Below are positions 39,246 to 47,906 of a stretch of DNA of 64,000 nt, in pieces. The stretch lies in contig NZ_CP062165.1 of NCBI RefSeq assembly GCF_014844075.1, positions 6,200,001-6,264,000 on the forward strand. The letters are read 5' to 3'. The DNA comes from Paenibacillus sp. JNUCC-31 (GTDB lineage: Bacteria; Bacillota; Bacilli; Paenibacillales; Paenibacillaceae). The notes under the pieces are model-generated. The model saw only the letters and a list, made by a program, of their open reading frames with translations, was not told where the DNA came from and searched no databases. The stretch's first letter is position 1, and the number at the start of each line of letters is the position of its first letter. A program made the translations under genes and the position numbers.

Positions 39246-39818
39246 ATGAGCAAAACAGTATCTGTGGGCGTATCTGCCCGTCACATTCATGTATCTCAAG
39301 AGCACGTTGAAATTTTGTTTGGCAAAGGCTACGAATTGACTGAGTTTAAACCTCTGTCCCAACCTGGGCAATATGCTGCTAATGAAACCGTAGCGGTGAT
39401 TGGTTCGAAAGGACAGTTTGATAAAGTGCGTATTCTTGGACCTGTTCGTCCGGAAACACAACTTGAAATCTCGATGACAGACTCTTTCGCCATTGGTGTT
39501 AAGGCACCTGTACGTGAGTCCGGAAGCATTGAAGGCACCCCAGGTATCACAATTAAAGGACCTGCTGGTGAAGTAACGATTGATAAAGGTGTTATCGTTG
39601 CTGCCCGTCACATCCATTTCCATACGTCTGATGCTGCCAAATGGGGCATTGAGGACAAACAAATGCTGAAAGTTCGTCTGGGTGGAGATCGTGGTCTGGT
39701 TCTGGAAAATGTACTGGCTCGTGTATCGGATTCTTTTGCACTGGACATGCATATTGATACGGATGAAGCTAACGCAGCAGGCGCTCGTAACGGCGATACT
39801 GCAGAAATCATCGACTAA
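39246..39818 (+). CDS. pduL: PduL-type phosphate acyltransferase
   Basis: Phosphate propanoyl/acetyl transferase that exchanges CoA and phosphate on short acyl groups. 190 residues. Two beta-barrel halves, each with a zinc-binding His pair: VSARHIHVSQEH near the N-terminus and VAARHIHFHTSDA near residue 115. The FKPLSQPGQYAANETV segment is typical. No encapsulation peptide and no microcompartment genes nearby, so this is the stand-alone, probably acetate-metabolism, form. ATG 39246 follows AAGGAGTGAAATTCACA. Confidence 0.92.
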   Translation: MSKTVSVGVSARHIHVSQEHVEILFGKGYELTEFKPLSQPGQYAANETVAVIGSKGQFDKVRILGPVRPETQLEISMTDSFAIGVKAPVRESGSIEGTPGITIKGPAGEVTIDKGVIVAARHIHFHTSDAAKWGIEDKQMLKVRLGGDRGLVLENVLARVSDSFALDMHIDTDEANAAGARNGDTAEIID

Positions 39819-39902
39819 TTACAGGTAATCATCATCAGCCGTGATCCTGGCGGTTTGAATGATCGTATAAACCTGAGTATATCCACAGCGTCGCTACATT
39901 CG

Positions 39903-39926
39903 ACCTGAGGGTAAGCTCAGGTTTTT
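39903..39926 (+). terminator. Terminator after the PduL-type gene
   Basis: ACCTGAG / CTCAGGT stem, six-base loop, TTTTT. Confidence 0.8.
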
Positions 39927-40129
39927 GTATGTTTTCGGCTTACTTAGCAGACCTGCTTCAGATTTCGGGATAGGCGAAGGGGCTGCGGCTTTGGATGTGG
40001 AACTACAGCCCAATTCATGTTATAATTTGCTGTAATGCTCTTTTGATGTATAAAGCGTGCAAATCACGTGAAACAAGATGAAATAACGAAATTTTTATTA
40101 ATAGAGGCTGTAAGGAGTGACCGAAGGAA

Positions 40130-41686
40130 ATGGCTAAAGACTCAAAAAAGGATTACTCCCAATATTTTGATTTCTCCGATGCCAAAGTAATTTCGCAAGA
40201 TGAATTCAGCAAAAAGATAAGAATACGGGGCCGGGAGATTAATATCAAGTCGGAACCCAATCATCGTCAGGAGAAACAACGGGGCAAGGAAGACGTCCAG
40301 GTGCTATACGAAACGGCTGTACCCGATGAACTGAAAAATGTGGGTAAAGGCAAACACTATATCGTATACACGTATGGATGCCAGATGAACGAGCATGATT
40401 CGGAGACCATCAAGGGACTGCTTGAATCGATGGGATATCAGGCTACCGAAGATCGCAAAGAAGCAGATATCATTCTGTTAAACACGTGTGCAATTCGGGA
40501 AAATGCGGAAGATAAAGTGTTTGGTGAGCTCGGTCATCTGAAAACCTTGAAAACCGAGCGTCCAGGCTTGTTACTGGGTGTATGTGGCTGTATGTCACAA
40601 GAAGAAGGTGTCGTGAATCGGATTATGCAGAAGCATGGCTTTGTGGATATGATTTTTGGTACGCACAACGTGCATCGGCTGCCACATCTGATTCAGGAAG
40701 CGCTGTTCAGTAAAGAAATGGTTGTTGAGGTATGGTCCAAGGAAGGCGACATCATTGAGAACCTGCCGAAAAAACGTGAGGGCATGCGCGGCTGGGTGAA
40801 CATTATGTATGGTTGCGACAAGTTCTGTACATATTGCATTGTTCCGTTCACCAGGGGAAAAGAGCGCAGTCGTCGTCCAGAGGACGTCATTGCTGAAGTT
40901 CGTGAGCTAGCCAGACAAGGTTTTAAGGAAATTACATTGCTCGGTCAGAATGTGAATGCCTATGGCAAAGACTTTACGGATCTGAAGTACACCTTCGGCG
41001 ACCTGATGGATGAAATTCGCAAAATCGATATTCCGCGGGTCCGGTTTACAACGAGTCATCCACGTGACTTCGATGATCATCTGATTGAGGTGCTTGCGAA
41101 GGGCGGGAACCTGGTGGAACATATCCATCTACCAGTGCAGTCCGGTAGCACGGAAGTGCTAAAACGTATGAGCCGCAAGTACAGTCGGGAACACTATTTG
41201 AAGCTCGCTGACAAAATTAAAACGGCAATCCCCGATGTCGTGTTAACCACTGATATTATCGTTGGTTTTCCGGGCGAAACGGATGAACAGTTTGAAGATA
41301 CGTTATCACTGGTCAGGGAAGTCGGCTACGACTTTGCCTATACATTCATCTACTCTCCGCGTGAAGGTACACCTGCTGCGGTGATGGAGGATAACGTGCC
41401 GATGGACGTGAAGAAGGAACGTTTGAAACGCTTGAACGAGACGATCAACGCATACAGTCATAGCAGCAATGAAAAGCAGCGCGGCAAGGTCGTTGAAGTG
41501 CTTGTCGAAGGCGAAAGTAAACGGAATTCCAATGTTCTGGCGGGGCGTACACGCAGCAACAAGCTGGTACACTTTGAAGGACCTAAAGAATTGATCGGTA
41601 CTTTTGTACAAGTGGAAATCACCGATCCGATGACTTTTTATATTCGGGGCAATCTGCTCTCAGAGCCAGTAGCCGCCAATCAGTAA
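40130..41686 (+). CDS. miaB: tRNA-2-methylthio-N6-dimethylallyladenosine synthase
   Basis: Radical-SAM methylthiotransferase acting on A37 of tRNAs that read UNN codons. 518 residues. An 80-residue N-terminal extension precedes the UPF0004 domain, whose cluster Cys lie in [18 protein letters not shown] and GVCGCM. The radical-SAM motif is CDKFCTYC (CxxxCxxC). A C-terminal TRAM domain runs from about 445. ATG behind AAGGAGTGACCGAAGGAA. ricA is next, as in B. subtilis (ymcB-ymcA). Confidence 0.97.
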   Translation: MAKDSKKDYSQYFDFSDAKVISQDEFSKKIRIRGREINIKSEPNHRQEKQRGKEDVQVLYETAVPDELKNVGKGKHYIVYTYGCQMNEHDSETIKGLLESMGYQATEDRKEADIILLNTCAIRENAEDKVFGELGHLKTLKTERPGLLLGVCGCMSQEEGVVNRIMQKHGFVDMIFGTHNVHRLPHLIQEALFSKEMVVEVWSKEGDIIENLPKKREGMRGWVNIMYGCDKFCTYCIVPFTRGKERSRRPEDVIAEVRELARQGFKEITLLGQNVNAYGKDFTDLKYTFGDLMDEIRKIDIPRVRFTTSHPRDFDDHLIEVLAKGGNLVEHIHLPVQSGSTEVLKRMSRKYSREHYLKLADKIKTAIPDVVLTTDIIVGFPGETDEQFEDTLSLVREVGYDFAYTFIYSPREGTPAAVMEDNVPMDVKKERLKRLNETINAYSHSSNEKQRGKVVEVLVEGESKRNSNVLAGRTRSNKLVHFEGPKELIGTFVQVEITDPMTFYIRGNLLSEPVAANQ

Positions 41687-41959
41687 TACACAAACCTAAT
41701 AAGATGAATTTTGGTGGCTTAATATAAAGGTTTGGACATACAGCGCAAGTAGCGAAGGGAACGGAATCGATTCTGTAGAAGCGAAGCGTTCGCCTTTGTC
41801 TCCGAATTTTAAACCTTTGAAAAATATAATCAAGAAAATTTGGAGACAACAGCGATCAAAAGAACGATCCGTAACCGTAGCGCTCATGGAGCAATCGTCT
41901 GAATTTATATGGAGCCAGGTTTTCATCTTATATCATCTCATAGAATGGAGCGATTTCGA

Positions 41960-42409
41960 GTGGCGCAGGAAGAAGTGCAATATAACCATTATGGAATGCC
42001 TACCTACGATACGCGCAATCTGGTCATACGCGACGACATTATGGGAAAAGCCAAAGAATTGGCTGAGATGCTTGGAACGAGTGAGGAAGTGAAACAGTTC
42101 CAACAGGCGGAATCCAAAATTCGTGATCATGAACGCATCCAGCAATTAATTGCAACGATCAAGAAAAAGCAAAAAGAGATCGTTGCTTTTGAAAGCTTCA
42201 AAAATGCAGAGATGGTCAGCAAAATTGAACAAGAAATTGAAGATCTGCAGGACGAGCTGGACAGCATTCCACTGGTTACGGAATTCCAGCAAAGTCAAAG
42301 TGATATCAATTATTTGCTCCAGCTTGTGATCTCTGTAATTCGGGATACGGTCTCCGAGAAAGTGAACGTGGAGGCAGGTACGGATTCACCTCCGACCAGC
42401 TGCGGGTAA
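41960..42409 (+). CDS. ricA: RicA/YmcA, YlbF-family regulator of RNase Y
   Basis: 149 residues, all-helical. With RicF and RicT forms the Y-complex that modulates RNase Y cleavage, competence, biofilm and sporulation in B. subtilis. The segment IPLVTEFQQSQSDINYLLQLV closely parallels the RicA C-terminal helix (cited as pattern: IP-x-x-x-EF-x-x-SQ-x-x-x-N-x-LLQLV). A Cys lies four residues from the end (PPTSCG). I choose GTG 41960 because ATGGAG lies nine bases upstream; ATG 41945 and the 41909 start lack sites. Next to miaB, as in B. subtilis. Confidence 0.88.
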   Translation: MAQEEVQYNHYGMPTYDTRNLVIRDDIMGKAKELAEMLGTSEEVKQFQQAESKIRDHERIQQLIATIKKKQKEIVAFESFKNAEMVSKIEQEIEDLQDELDSIPLVTEFQQSQSDINYLLQLVISVIRDTVSEKVNVEAGTDSPPTSCG

Positions 42410-42417
42410 AAACGGAA

Positions 42418-42446
42418 GGGTGCGGACGCAGTCCGCGCCTTTTTTG
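42418..42446 (+). terminator. Terminator after ricA
   Basis: GG-T-GCGGA / TCCGC-G-CC stem, CGCAG loop, six T. Confidence 0.9.
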
Positions 42447-42821
42447 CTCATCTCCGAAAGGTTAAGCTTCGGAGTTTTACCTATCTGGTAAAGAAAACAT
42501 CGATCCTATGCATCTGGCCTTCTAATCATGCCTATAAGCGTTTTTCGTACCTAACCTTTACCATACGTAGCTTTATTAATCAGGAACTTGCCCTCCAACT
42601 AGGAGGATACGCTCGTATGGCAAGCTCCACATTGTGGGGTTATTTTGTGTGGTGGTCTGTTCATCACAACTTTACTGGATAAGACCTGGTCCGTAAGAGC
42701 AGGCTTAATATAATAACGAGGCACTTTAGATCATCTACGAAAAGAACCAATGCTGGGAAAATCACATCAACAACATACATCATGGCTTTATACTTAAAGT
42801 GCACTAAAGGGGAAATCAATA
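42447..42821 (+). other. Gap after ricA with a second hairpin
   Basis: A further terminator-like hairpin CTCCGAA/TTCGGAG plus TTTT lies at 42452-42478. The rest holds one short candidate ORF (42617-42682, listed separately) and a TATAAT-like box near 42709. No other coding frame is supported. B. subtilis synteny (cotE-mutS-mutL) ends here. Confidence 0.5.
42617..42682 (+). CDS. Candidate 21-residue aromatic mini-ORF
   Basis: ATG 42617 to TAA 42680, 21 codons, rich in Trp, Tyr and Phe (LWGYFVWWSVHHNF). An AGGAGG ribosome binding site is at 42601-42606, ten bases upstream. Only the site and the unusual composition support it; it may be a leader peptide or chance. Confidence 0.25.
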   Translation: MASSTLWGYFVWWSVHHNFTG

Positions 42822-43247
42822 ATGAGTATCTTGGACAAAATGGTTGCAGAAGGAAACGGGAGATTTTGGGGTTTTCTCGGTTGTCGTTTTATTAAAGGCA
42901 ACGGAAAAGAAGTACAGATTGCACTGACAGCTGAGGAACATCACACCAATTCCATGGGAATTATTCACGGCGGTGTGCTAACCTCCCTGATGGATCAGGC
43001 GATGGGTATGGTGGCTACAGCGGCAATGGAAGTAGACAGTTGTGTGACGACCAATCTGAATGTACATTTTCTCGCACCCATGAAGCAAGGGGAGTTAATC
43101 GTGACGTCAACGATCTTGCATCAAGCTGGGCGTAGTGTAACGGCACAATCCGAGGTGCGTGATGCATCTGGCACGCTGGGGTGCGTGGCAACAGCTACCT
43201 TCCGTATAGCGCGAGTAAAAACGCAAAGCACAGAATCCCAAGGTTGA
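42822..43247 (+). CDS. PaaI-type hotdog thioesterase
   Basis: 141 residues, hotdog fold acyl-CoA thioesterase. The family motif HTNSMGIIHGGVLTSLMDQAMG is present, with the catalytic Asp in LMDQA and conserved HGG. TTNLNVHFLAPMKQGEL and the GRSVTAQSEVRD strand follow. ATG behind AAAGGGGAAATCAATA. The -35 of the next gene overlaps its stop codon. Substrate unknown; PaaI-like enzymes act on aromatic or short acyl-CoAs. Confidence 0.9.
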   Translation: MSILDKMVAEGNGRFWGFLGCRFIKGNGKEVQIALTAEEHHTNSMGIIHGGVLTSLMDQAMGMVATAAMEVDSCVTTNLNVHFLAPMKQGELIVTSTILHQAGRSVTAQSEVRDASGTLGCVATATFRIARVKTQSTESQG

Positions 43248-43271
43248 CAAAAGATATTATTATGTCATAAT
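43244..43271 (+). promoter_or_regulatory. Promoter of the NrtR-like gene with overlapping palindrome
   Basis: -35 TTGACA (43244-43249), 16-base spacer, -10 CATAAT (43266-43271). A perfect palindrome ATTATG-T-CATAAT covers 43259-43271, that is, the -10 itself. A regulator bound there would block transcription, which fits autoregulation by the downstream protein. Confidence 0.65.
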
Positions 43272-43305
43272 GAAAATATCAAAATGAGAATAGTCGGTGG
43301 TGCCC

Positions 43306-44109
43306 ATGAGCGAAAACTACGAACAATTCAATGCTGAAAGCGATGAGCAGGCAGCACGTGCCTATAGTTCCAAGAAATATCGTACGCCCGATGGTGTTCC
43401 CGCGGATATCGTCATGTTCACCTTGACCAAGCGGGAGCGCAAGACGGTAACCAAGACCCTCCCCATCCGGGAGTTGAAGGTGATGCTGATCAAACGCAAA
43501 GGGTGGCCTTTTGCAGGAAGATGGGCGTTGCCAGGTGGTTTTTGTCAGGAAAATGAATCCATCTATGGTGCTGCAAAGCGCGAATTGATGGAGGAGACAG
43601 GTGTCGACGGTGGGCATCTGGAGTATTTAAATGTATATAGTCAACCTGGGCGTGACCCCAGAGGATGGATTATCTCACATGCATTTTTTGCACTTGTAGA
43701 AGAGTGGATGTTGGAACACCGTCAGGCGGCAGATGATGCTGAGGATGTTGGATTGTTTACGATTCAGGAAGCCTTGCAAGAGCTCGAGCTTGCCTTTGAT
43801 CACCGCACGATTATAGAAGATGCGTACCAGCGTATTCAGCAGCAAATGCTGGAGACGACAATTGCACGACAATTCCTGCCTCGTGATTTTACACTAAGCG
43901 AGTTATACCAAGTGATTCAGAGTGTAGTACCTGACTTCGAAGAACCGAACTTTATTCGGAAGATCACTTCGACCCGCAGCCGCAAAGGCATTGTAGAAGA
44001 GGTTCGGGATGAGGAGGGCAATTTGCTAAGCTCCAATCAGTACTCACAGCGTCCGGCTCAGCTTTATCGTTTCACGGAGCTGGTCCCTCGTTTATCCATC
44101 TATACGTAA
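43306..44109 (+). CDS. NrtR-like Nudix / winged-helix protein
   Basis: 267 residues, two domains. The Nudix domain (about 30-170) carries a complete box, GGFCQENESIYGAAKRELMEETGV in pattern G-x5-E-x7-REL-x-EE-x-G-V. The C-terminal domain, FTLSELYQVIQSV ... NFIRKITSTRSRKGIVEEV ... RPAQLYRF, matches the layout of NrtR, the Nudix-related regulator of NAD synthesis. Classical NrtR proteins usually have lost Nudix catalysis; this one may keep it. The two next genes are NAD salvage genes, which supports the call. ATG 43306 follows GGTGG. Confidence 0.82.
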   Translation: MSENYEQFNAESDEQAARAYSSKKYRTPDGVPADIVMFTLTKRERKTVTKTLPIRELKVMLIKRKGWPFAGRWALPGGFCQENESIYGAAKRELMEETGVDGGHLEYLNVYSQPGRDPRGWIISHAFFALVEEWMLEHRQAADDAEDVGLFTIQEALQELELAFDHRTIIEDAYQRIQQQMLETTIARQFLPRDFTLSELYQVIQSVVPDFEEPNFIRKITSTRSRKGIVEEVRDEEGNLLSSNQYSQRPAQLYRFTELVPRLSIYT

Positions 44110-44172
44110 TGCGCAAGCGGAACATCATGGATTGAATCAGTATCAACCTATTCTCATAAGGGAGTGTGGACG

Positions 44173-44742
44173 ATGAAAGCACTGATTGTAATTGATTTTA
44201 CACGTGATTTTGTGACAGGTTCGTTGCCAGTAGGCCAGCCTGCTGTGGAGATTGATGAGACGATTGCAGCAATAACGGAAGCTTATTGCAATAACAAGCA
44301 TGATGTTATTATGGCTGTGGATTTGCATGAAGAGAGTGATCCATATCACCCGGAAACTGCCCTTTTTCCGCCACATAATATCAGGGATTCTGAAGGAAGA
44401 CAGCTATACGGCCGTCTGGCTCAGGTCATGGAAGAACGGGAATCACAAATTCGGTGGATGGATAAAACAAGATACAGCGCATTCTGCGGCACAGATCTGG
44501 AGCTGCGGCTCCGTGAACGTGGAATAACAGACATTGCACTGATCGGTGTATGTACGGATATTTGCGTACTGCATACAGCAGTGGATGCTTATAATAAAGG
44601 TTTTCATATTACGGTATATGAAGATGCTGTAGCGAGCTTCAATCAAGCAGGCCATGAGTGGGCACTAGGTCACTTTCGTTCCAGTCTTGGAGCTCAGGTA
44701 ATCAAAGCGAGCGATACCGTTCTCACAGGCTTGAATCTGTAA
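44173..44742 (+). CDS. pncA: Nicotinamidase (isochorismatase-family cysteine hydrolase)
   Basis: Deamidates nicotinamide to nicotinate. 189 residues. The catalytic triad is visible: Asp in IVIDFTRDF, Lys in DKTRYSAF, Cys in GVCTDICVLHTA. The metal-binding DLHEESDPYH block lies in between. ATG behind AAGGGAGTGTGGACG. It sits between an NrtR-like regulator and nicotinate phosphoribosyltransferase, which fixes nicotinamide as the probable substrate rather than isochorismate. Confidence 0.9.
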   Translation: MKALIVIDFTRDFVTGSLPVGQPAVEIDETIAAITEAYCNNKHDVIMAVDLHEESDPYHPETALFPPHNIRDSEGRQLYGRLAQVMEERESQIRWMDKTRYSAFCGTDLELRLRERGITDIALIGVCTDICVLHTAVDAYNKGFHITVYEDAVASFNQAGHEWALGHFRSSLGAQVIKASDTVLTGLNL

Positions 44743-44935
44743 ACGAACCAGTGATCATATCCTGCTCAATGAGTGTTATGTTTGCTGGGGAATATGGTGA
44801 ATAGGAATAAACCGGAGACTTATGCAATGGTACGTTTACCAGAATAATGAATCATGAGCGATGAGTCTCCACATGTTGACCCGTGTCTGCAGGCTTGATC
44901 TGCGGCACAAGCGGAAGTCAGAGAGGATGAGACAA

Positions 44936-46390
44936 ATGCAGACGACTAGCCTGGCTTTACATACGGATAAATATCAAATCAATATGATGTACGCCCACTG
45001 GGTGAATGGAACTCATAAGCGGAAAGCAGTATTTGAAGCTTATTTCCGCAAGCTTCCTTTCGGCAACGGATATGCCGTATTTGCCGGTTTGGAGCGGATT
45101 GTGAATTACATCAGCCAGCTTCGTTTCACGATGGAGGACATCAAATATTTATCCAAACAAGAGGAAAATTACGATCCGGTCTTTCTCGAAGAGTTGCTCC
45201 AGTTTTCATTTCAGGGGACAATTCACTCCATGAAGGAAGGGGCAGTTGTTTTTCCTGACGAACCGCTCATTCGGGTAGAAGGCTCCATTATGGAGACGCA
45301 ACTGGTGGAGACGGCGATACTTAACTTCATGAATTATCAGACGTTAATTGCCACGAAAGCATCGCGAATCAAACAGGTGGCGAGTCAGGACACTTTACTC
45401 GAATTCGGAACAAGACGGGCGCAGGAAGCGGATGCGGCCATTTGGGGCGCACGTGCCTCGTATGTGGCAGGATTCCATGCAACGTCCAATATGCTGGCTG
45501 GAGAGCGATTTGGGATTCCGACAGCAGGGACACATGCCCATTCATGGGTGCAGAGCTTTATGAGTGAGCAAGAGGCGTTTGACGTCTATGCCAAAGTGCT
45601 GCCCGATCAAGTGACACTATTGGTGGATACCTTTGATACGTTGAACAGTGGTGTCCCCCATGCTATCAAAACGGCCAAGAAGCTGGAAAGCCAAGGCAAA
45701 AAGATGAACGCCATTCGATTGGATAGCGGGGACCTTGCATATCTATCCATTCAAGCCCGGCAGATGTTGGACGATGCCGGACTGGACTATGTCAAGATCG
45801 TAGCTTCCAACGACCTGGATGAAAATACGATTTTCAACCTTAAGGCGCAAGGTGCTCGCATCGATATATGGGGAGTGGGCACACAGCTAATTACCGCTTC
45901 CGACCAACCCTCTTTGGGTGGTGTGTACAAGTTGGTGGAGCGCGAAGTGGACGGTGTCATGCTGCCTACGATCAAAATTTCGGCCAATCCCGAAAAAGTG
46001 TCCACACCAGGTAAAAAAGAAGTTTTCCGGATTATTGATCCGAAACATGGCAAGGCGATTGCAGATTACATCTGTTATCCAGGAGAAGAGCAGCCGCTAC
46101 AGGGCGGGCCGCTCAAGCTGTTCAACCCGCTACACCCGTATCTGAAGAAGACGGTAACCCGCTACGAAGCAGTGAACATGCTGGAACCGATCTTTGTGAA
46201 CGGGCGTAAAGTGTATGAACTGCCTACCTTGGATGAAATTCGCAGTTATCATCTTGAGCAAATGGATCTGTTTTGGCCGGAATACCTGCGTAAACTCAAC
46301 CCTGAGATTTACCGTGTAAATATCAGCCCTGCGGCGTGGAATATGAAGCAGAAGCTCATTGCTGAACATGTGCAATCTGCCGAAGATTAA
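44936..46390 (+). CDS. pncB: Nicotinate phosphoribosyltransferase
   Basis: Makes nicotinate mononucleotide from nicotinate and PRPP, the step after PncA. 484 residues. N-terminal LALHTDKYQINMMYAHW, then FEFGTRRAQEADAAIWG-type core (here LEFGTRRAQEADAAIWGAR), GTHAHSWVQSF with the phosphorylated-His candidate, and AIRLDSGDLAYLS. ATG 44936 lies nine bases after GAGAGG; further upstream in-frame starts lack sites. It is followed by a terminator that ends the NAD locus. Confidence 0.95.
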   Translation: MQTTSLALHTDKYQINMMYAHWVNGTHKRKAVFEAYFRKLPFGNGYAVFAGLERIVNYISQLRFTMEDIKYLSKQEENYDPVFLEELLQFSFQGTIHSMKEGAVVFPDEPLIRVEGSIMETQLVETAILNFMNYQTLIATKASRIKQVASQDTLLEFGTRRAQEADAAIWGARASYVAGFHATSNMLAGERFGIPTAGTHAHSWVQSFMSEQEAFDVYAKVLPDQVTLLVDTFDTLNSGVPHAIKTAKKLESQGKKMNAIRLDSGDLAYLSIQARQMLDDAGLDYVKIVASNDLDENTIFNLKAQGARIDIWGVGTQLITASDQPSLGGVYKLVEREVDGVMLPTIKISANPEKVSTPGKKEVFRIIDPKHGKAIADYICYPGEEQPLQGGPLKLFNPLHPYLKKTVTRYEAVNMLEPIFVNGRKVYELPTLDEIRSYHLEQMDLFWPEYLRKLNPEIYRVNISPAAWNMKQKLIAEHVQSAED

Positions 46391-46400
46391 TGAAATAAAA

Positions 46401-46443
46401 GGGACATAACCGGGAAGCAAACATCCCGTGTTATGCCTTTTTG
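46401..46443 (+). terminator. Terminator after pncB
   Basis: CATAAC-CGGGA / TCCCG-GTTATG stem with one bulge, then TTTTT. Confidence 0.8.
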
Positions 46444-46466
46444 TTCTCTCCTCTTTGCTGTCATAT

Positions 46467-46532
46467 GTTGTCCAGGACAACCGACAGTGTGTGAAACATC
46501 ATGGACAGATCGCCTGAGCAACGCGGTATACT
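46467..46532 (+). promoter_or_regulatory. Inverted repeat and promoter upstream of the YhdH-type gene
   Basis: Perfect inverted repeat GTTGTCC-A-GGACAAC at 46467-46481, then -35 TGGACA (46502-46507), 19-base spacer and -10 TATACT (46527-46532). The remaining gap to 46812 has no frame I can support; a TATAAT at 46791-46796 is too close to the start codon for a normal leader. Confidence 0.4.
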
Positions 46533-46812
46533 GAATCTTTAACAGCTGTGGATCACAGAGGTTTGAAAACAATTATTTCTCGGGAAAGCGCAGGAGACGC
46601 CAAATCCCGCATCTTTCCGAGTTTCTTTTTCGACATGATCCATTACGGATACTGTTTCAATTGCACATTGCGCGGGGATGAAAGTAAGAGGAGATACAAG
46701 CATGGCCTGACTGGATGCCAAATGCATTACTTATGAGATGTTAAGGTGATAAACGAACACTCATCGGATAAATTTAAATAACATGTAACTTATAATAAGG
46801 AGAGGATATCGG

Positions 46813-47832
46813 ATGGAAAATACGTTTCCTGCCTATGTCGTGCGTAAAGAAGAACAGGGTGGCGTGAAGGCTGCCATGGAGCAGCTAAAGAAAGAGGATT
46901 TGCCTAACGGTGACGTAACCGTACAGGTTCATTATTCAAGTGTGAATTATAAAGACGGACTCGCCACCCTAGAAAAGGGCGGTGTAGTTCGGGAGTATCC
47001 CATCGTACCAGGGATCGACCTTGCAGGAATTGTAGAGGAATCCGTGAGTGGGCGATTTGCACCTGGGGATCGAGTGATCAGCACAGGCTTCGAACCAGGC
47101 GTATCTCATTTTGGCGGGTATAGTCAATATGCTCGTCTGCGCAGCGAATGGCTTGTCCCTCTGCCACATGGACTTAGTGAGAAGGAAGCGATGGCGATCG
47201 GAACCGCAGGATTCACGGCTGCCCTCTCGGTAGATGCTTTGCTTCGGGCTGGCGTGACTCCGGAGATGGGCAGCATTCTGGTTACAGGAGCAACCGGAGG
47301 GGTAGGCAGTATGGCGGTAGCTATTCTGGCGAAACTGGGTTTTGAAGTAACGGCAAGTACAGGCAAAAAGGATCAACAGGAGCAGCTGCTTCGAGATTTG
47401 GGCGCCTCAGATGTCATTTCACGCGAAGAAGCGGATGCGCCTGCCAAGGGGCCGATGGGCAAACAGCTTTGGGCAGGTGTTATTGATCCAGCAGCAGGTC
47501 AGGCACTTGGCGAACGTCTGAAACAGATCCAATACGGAGGTGCTGTTGCCGTATCAGGCTTAACCGGAGGGGCTGCGTTCGAGTCCACCGTATTTCCGTT
47601 TATTTTGCGGGGGATTCAATTAATTGGGATTGATTCTGTCTATTGTCCGATGGAACGGCGGGAACGGATATGGCAGTTGCTTGGCGGCGAATGGAAGCCT
47701 GATCGGGCATTGCAGCTCGGGATTCAGGAAATTTCATGGGCGCAACTGCCTCAGACACTGGAAACGATCCTCAAGGGAGGTGCCGTAGGTCGTACAGTCG
47801 TCAACACGATGTCTGAAGTGCCTGCCGAATAA
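46813..47832 (+). CDS. YhdH/YhfP-family quinone oxidoreductase (acrylyl-CoA reductase type)
   Basis: Zinc-free medium-chain dehydrogenase/reductase, 339 residues. N-terminal GroES-like fold with SSVNYKDGLA and GIDLAGIV; the NADPH-binding Rossmann motif is GATGGVGSMAVAIL. The late segment LIGIDSVYCPMERR is typical of YhdH/YhfP proteins, which reduce acrylyl-CoA or quinones. ATG behind AAGGAGAGGATATCGG. It appears monocistronic. Confidence 0.9.
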   Translation: MENTFPAYVVRKEEQGGVKAAMEQLKKEDLPNGDVTVQVHYSSVNYKDGLATLEKGGVVREYPIVPGIDLAGIVEESVSGRFAPGDRVISTGFEPGVSHFGGYSQYARLRSEWLVPLPHGLSEKEAMAIGTAGFTAALSVDALLRAGVTPEMGSILVTGATGGVGSMAVAILAKLGFEVTASTGKKDQQEQLLRDLGASDVISREEADAPAKGPMGKQLWAGVIDPAAGQALGERLKQIQYGGAVAVSGLTGGAAFESTVFPFILRGIQLIGIDSVYCPMERRERIWQLLGGEWKPDRALQLGIQEISWAQLPQTLETILKGGAVGRTVVNTMSEVPAE

Positions 47833-47906
47833 GATTCTTTTCTCCTAGACATGCTAACTCTACCTGAGAGCGTCACAGTGCATGTGGCGAGAAAGGAAGG
47901 AAGAGT

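Noticed and set aside
46548..46736. 62-codon ORF upstream of the YhdH-type gene
   Set aside because: No ribosome binding site and no domain; it lies in the probable untranslated leader.
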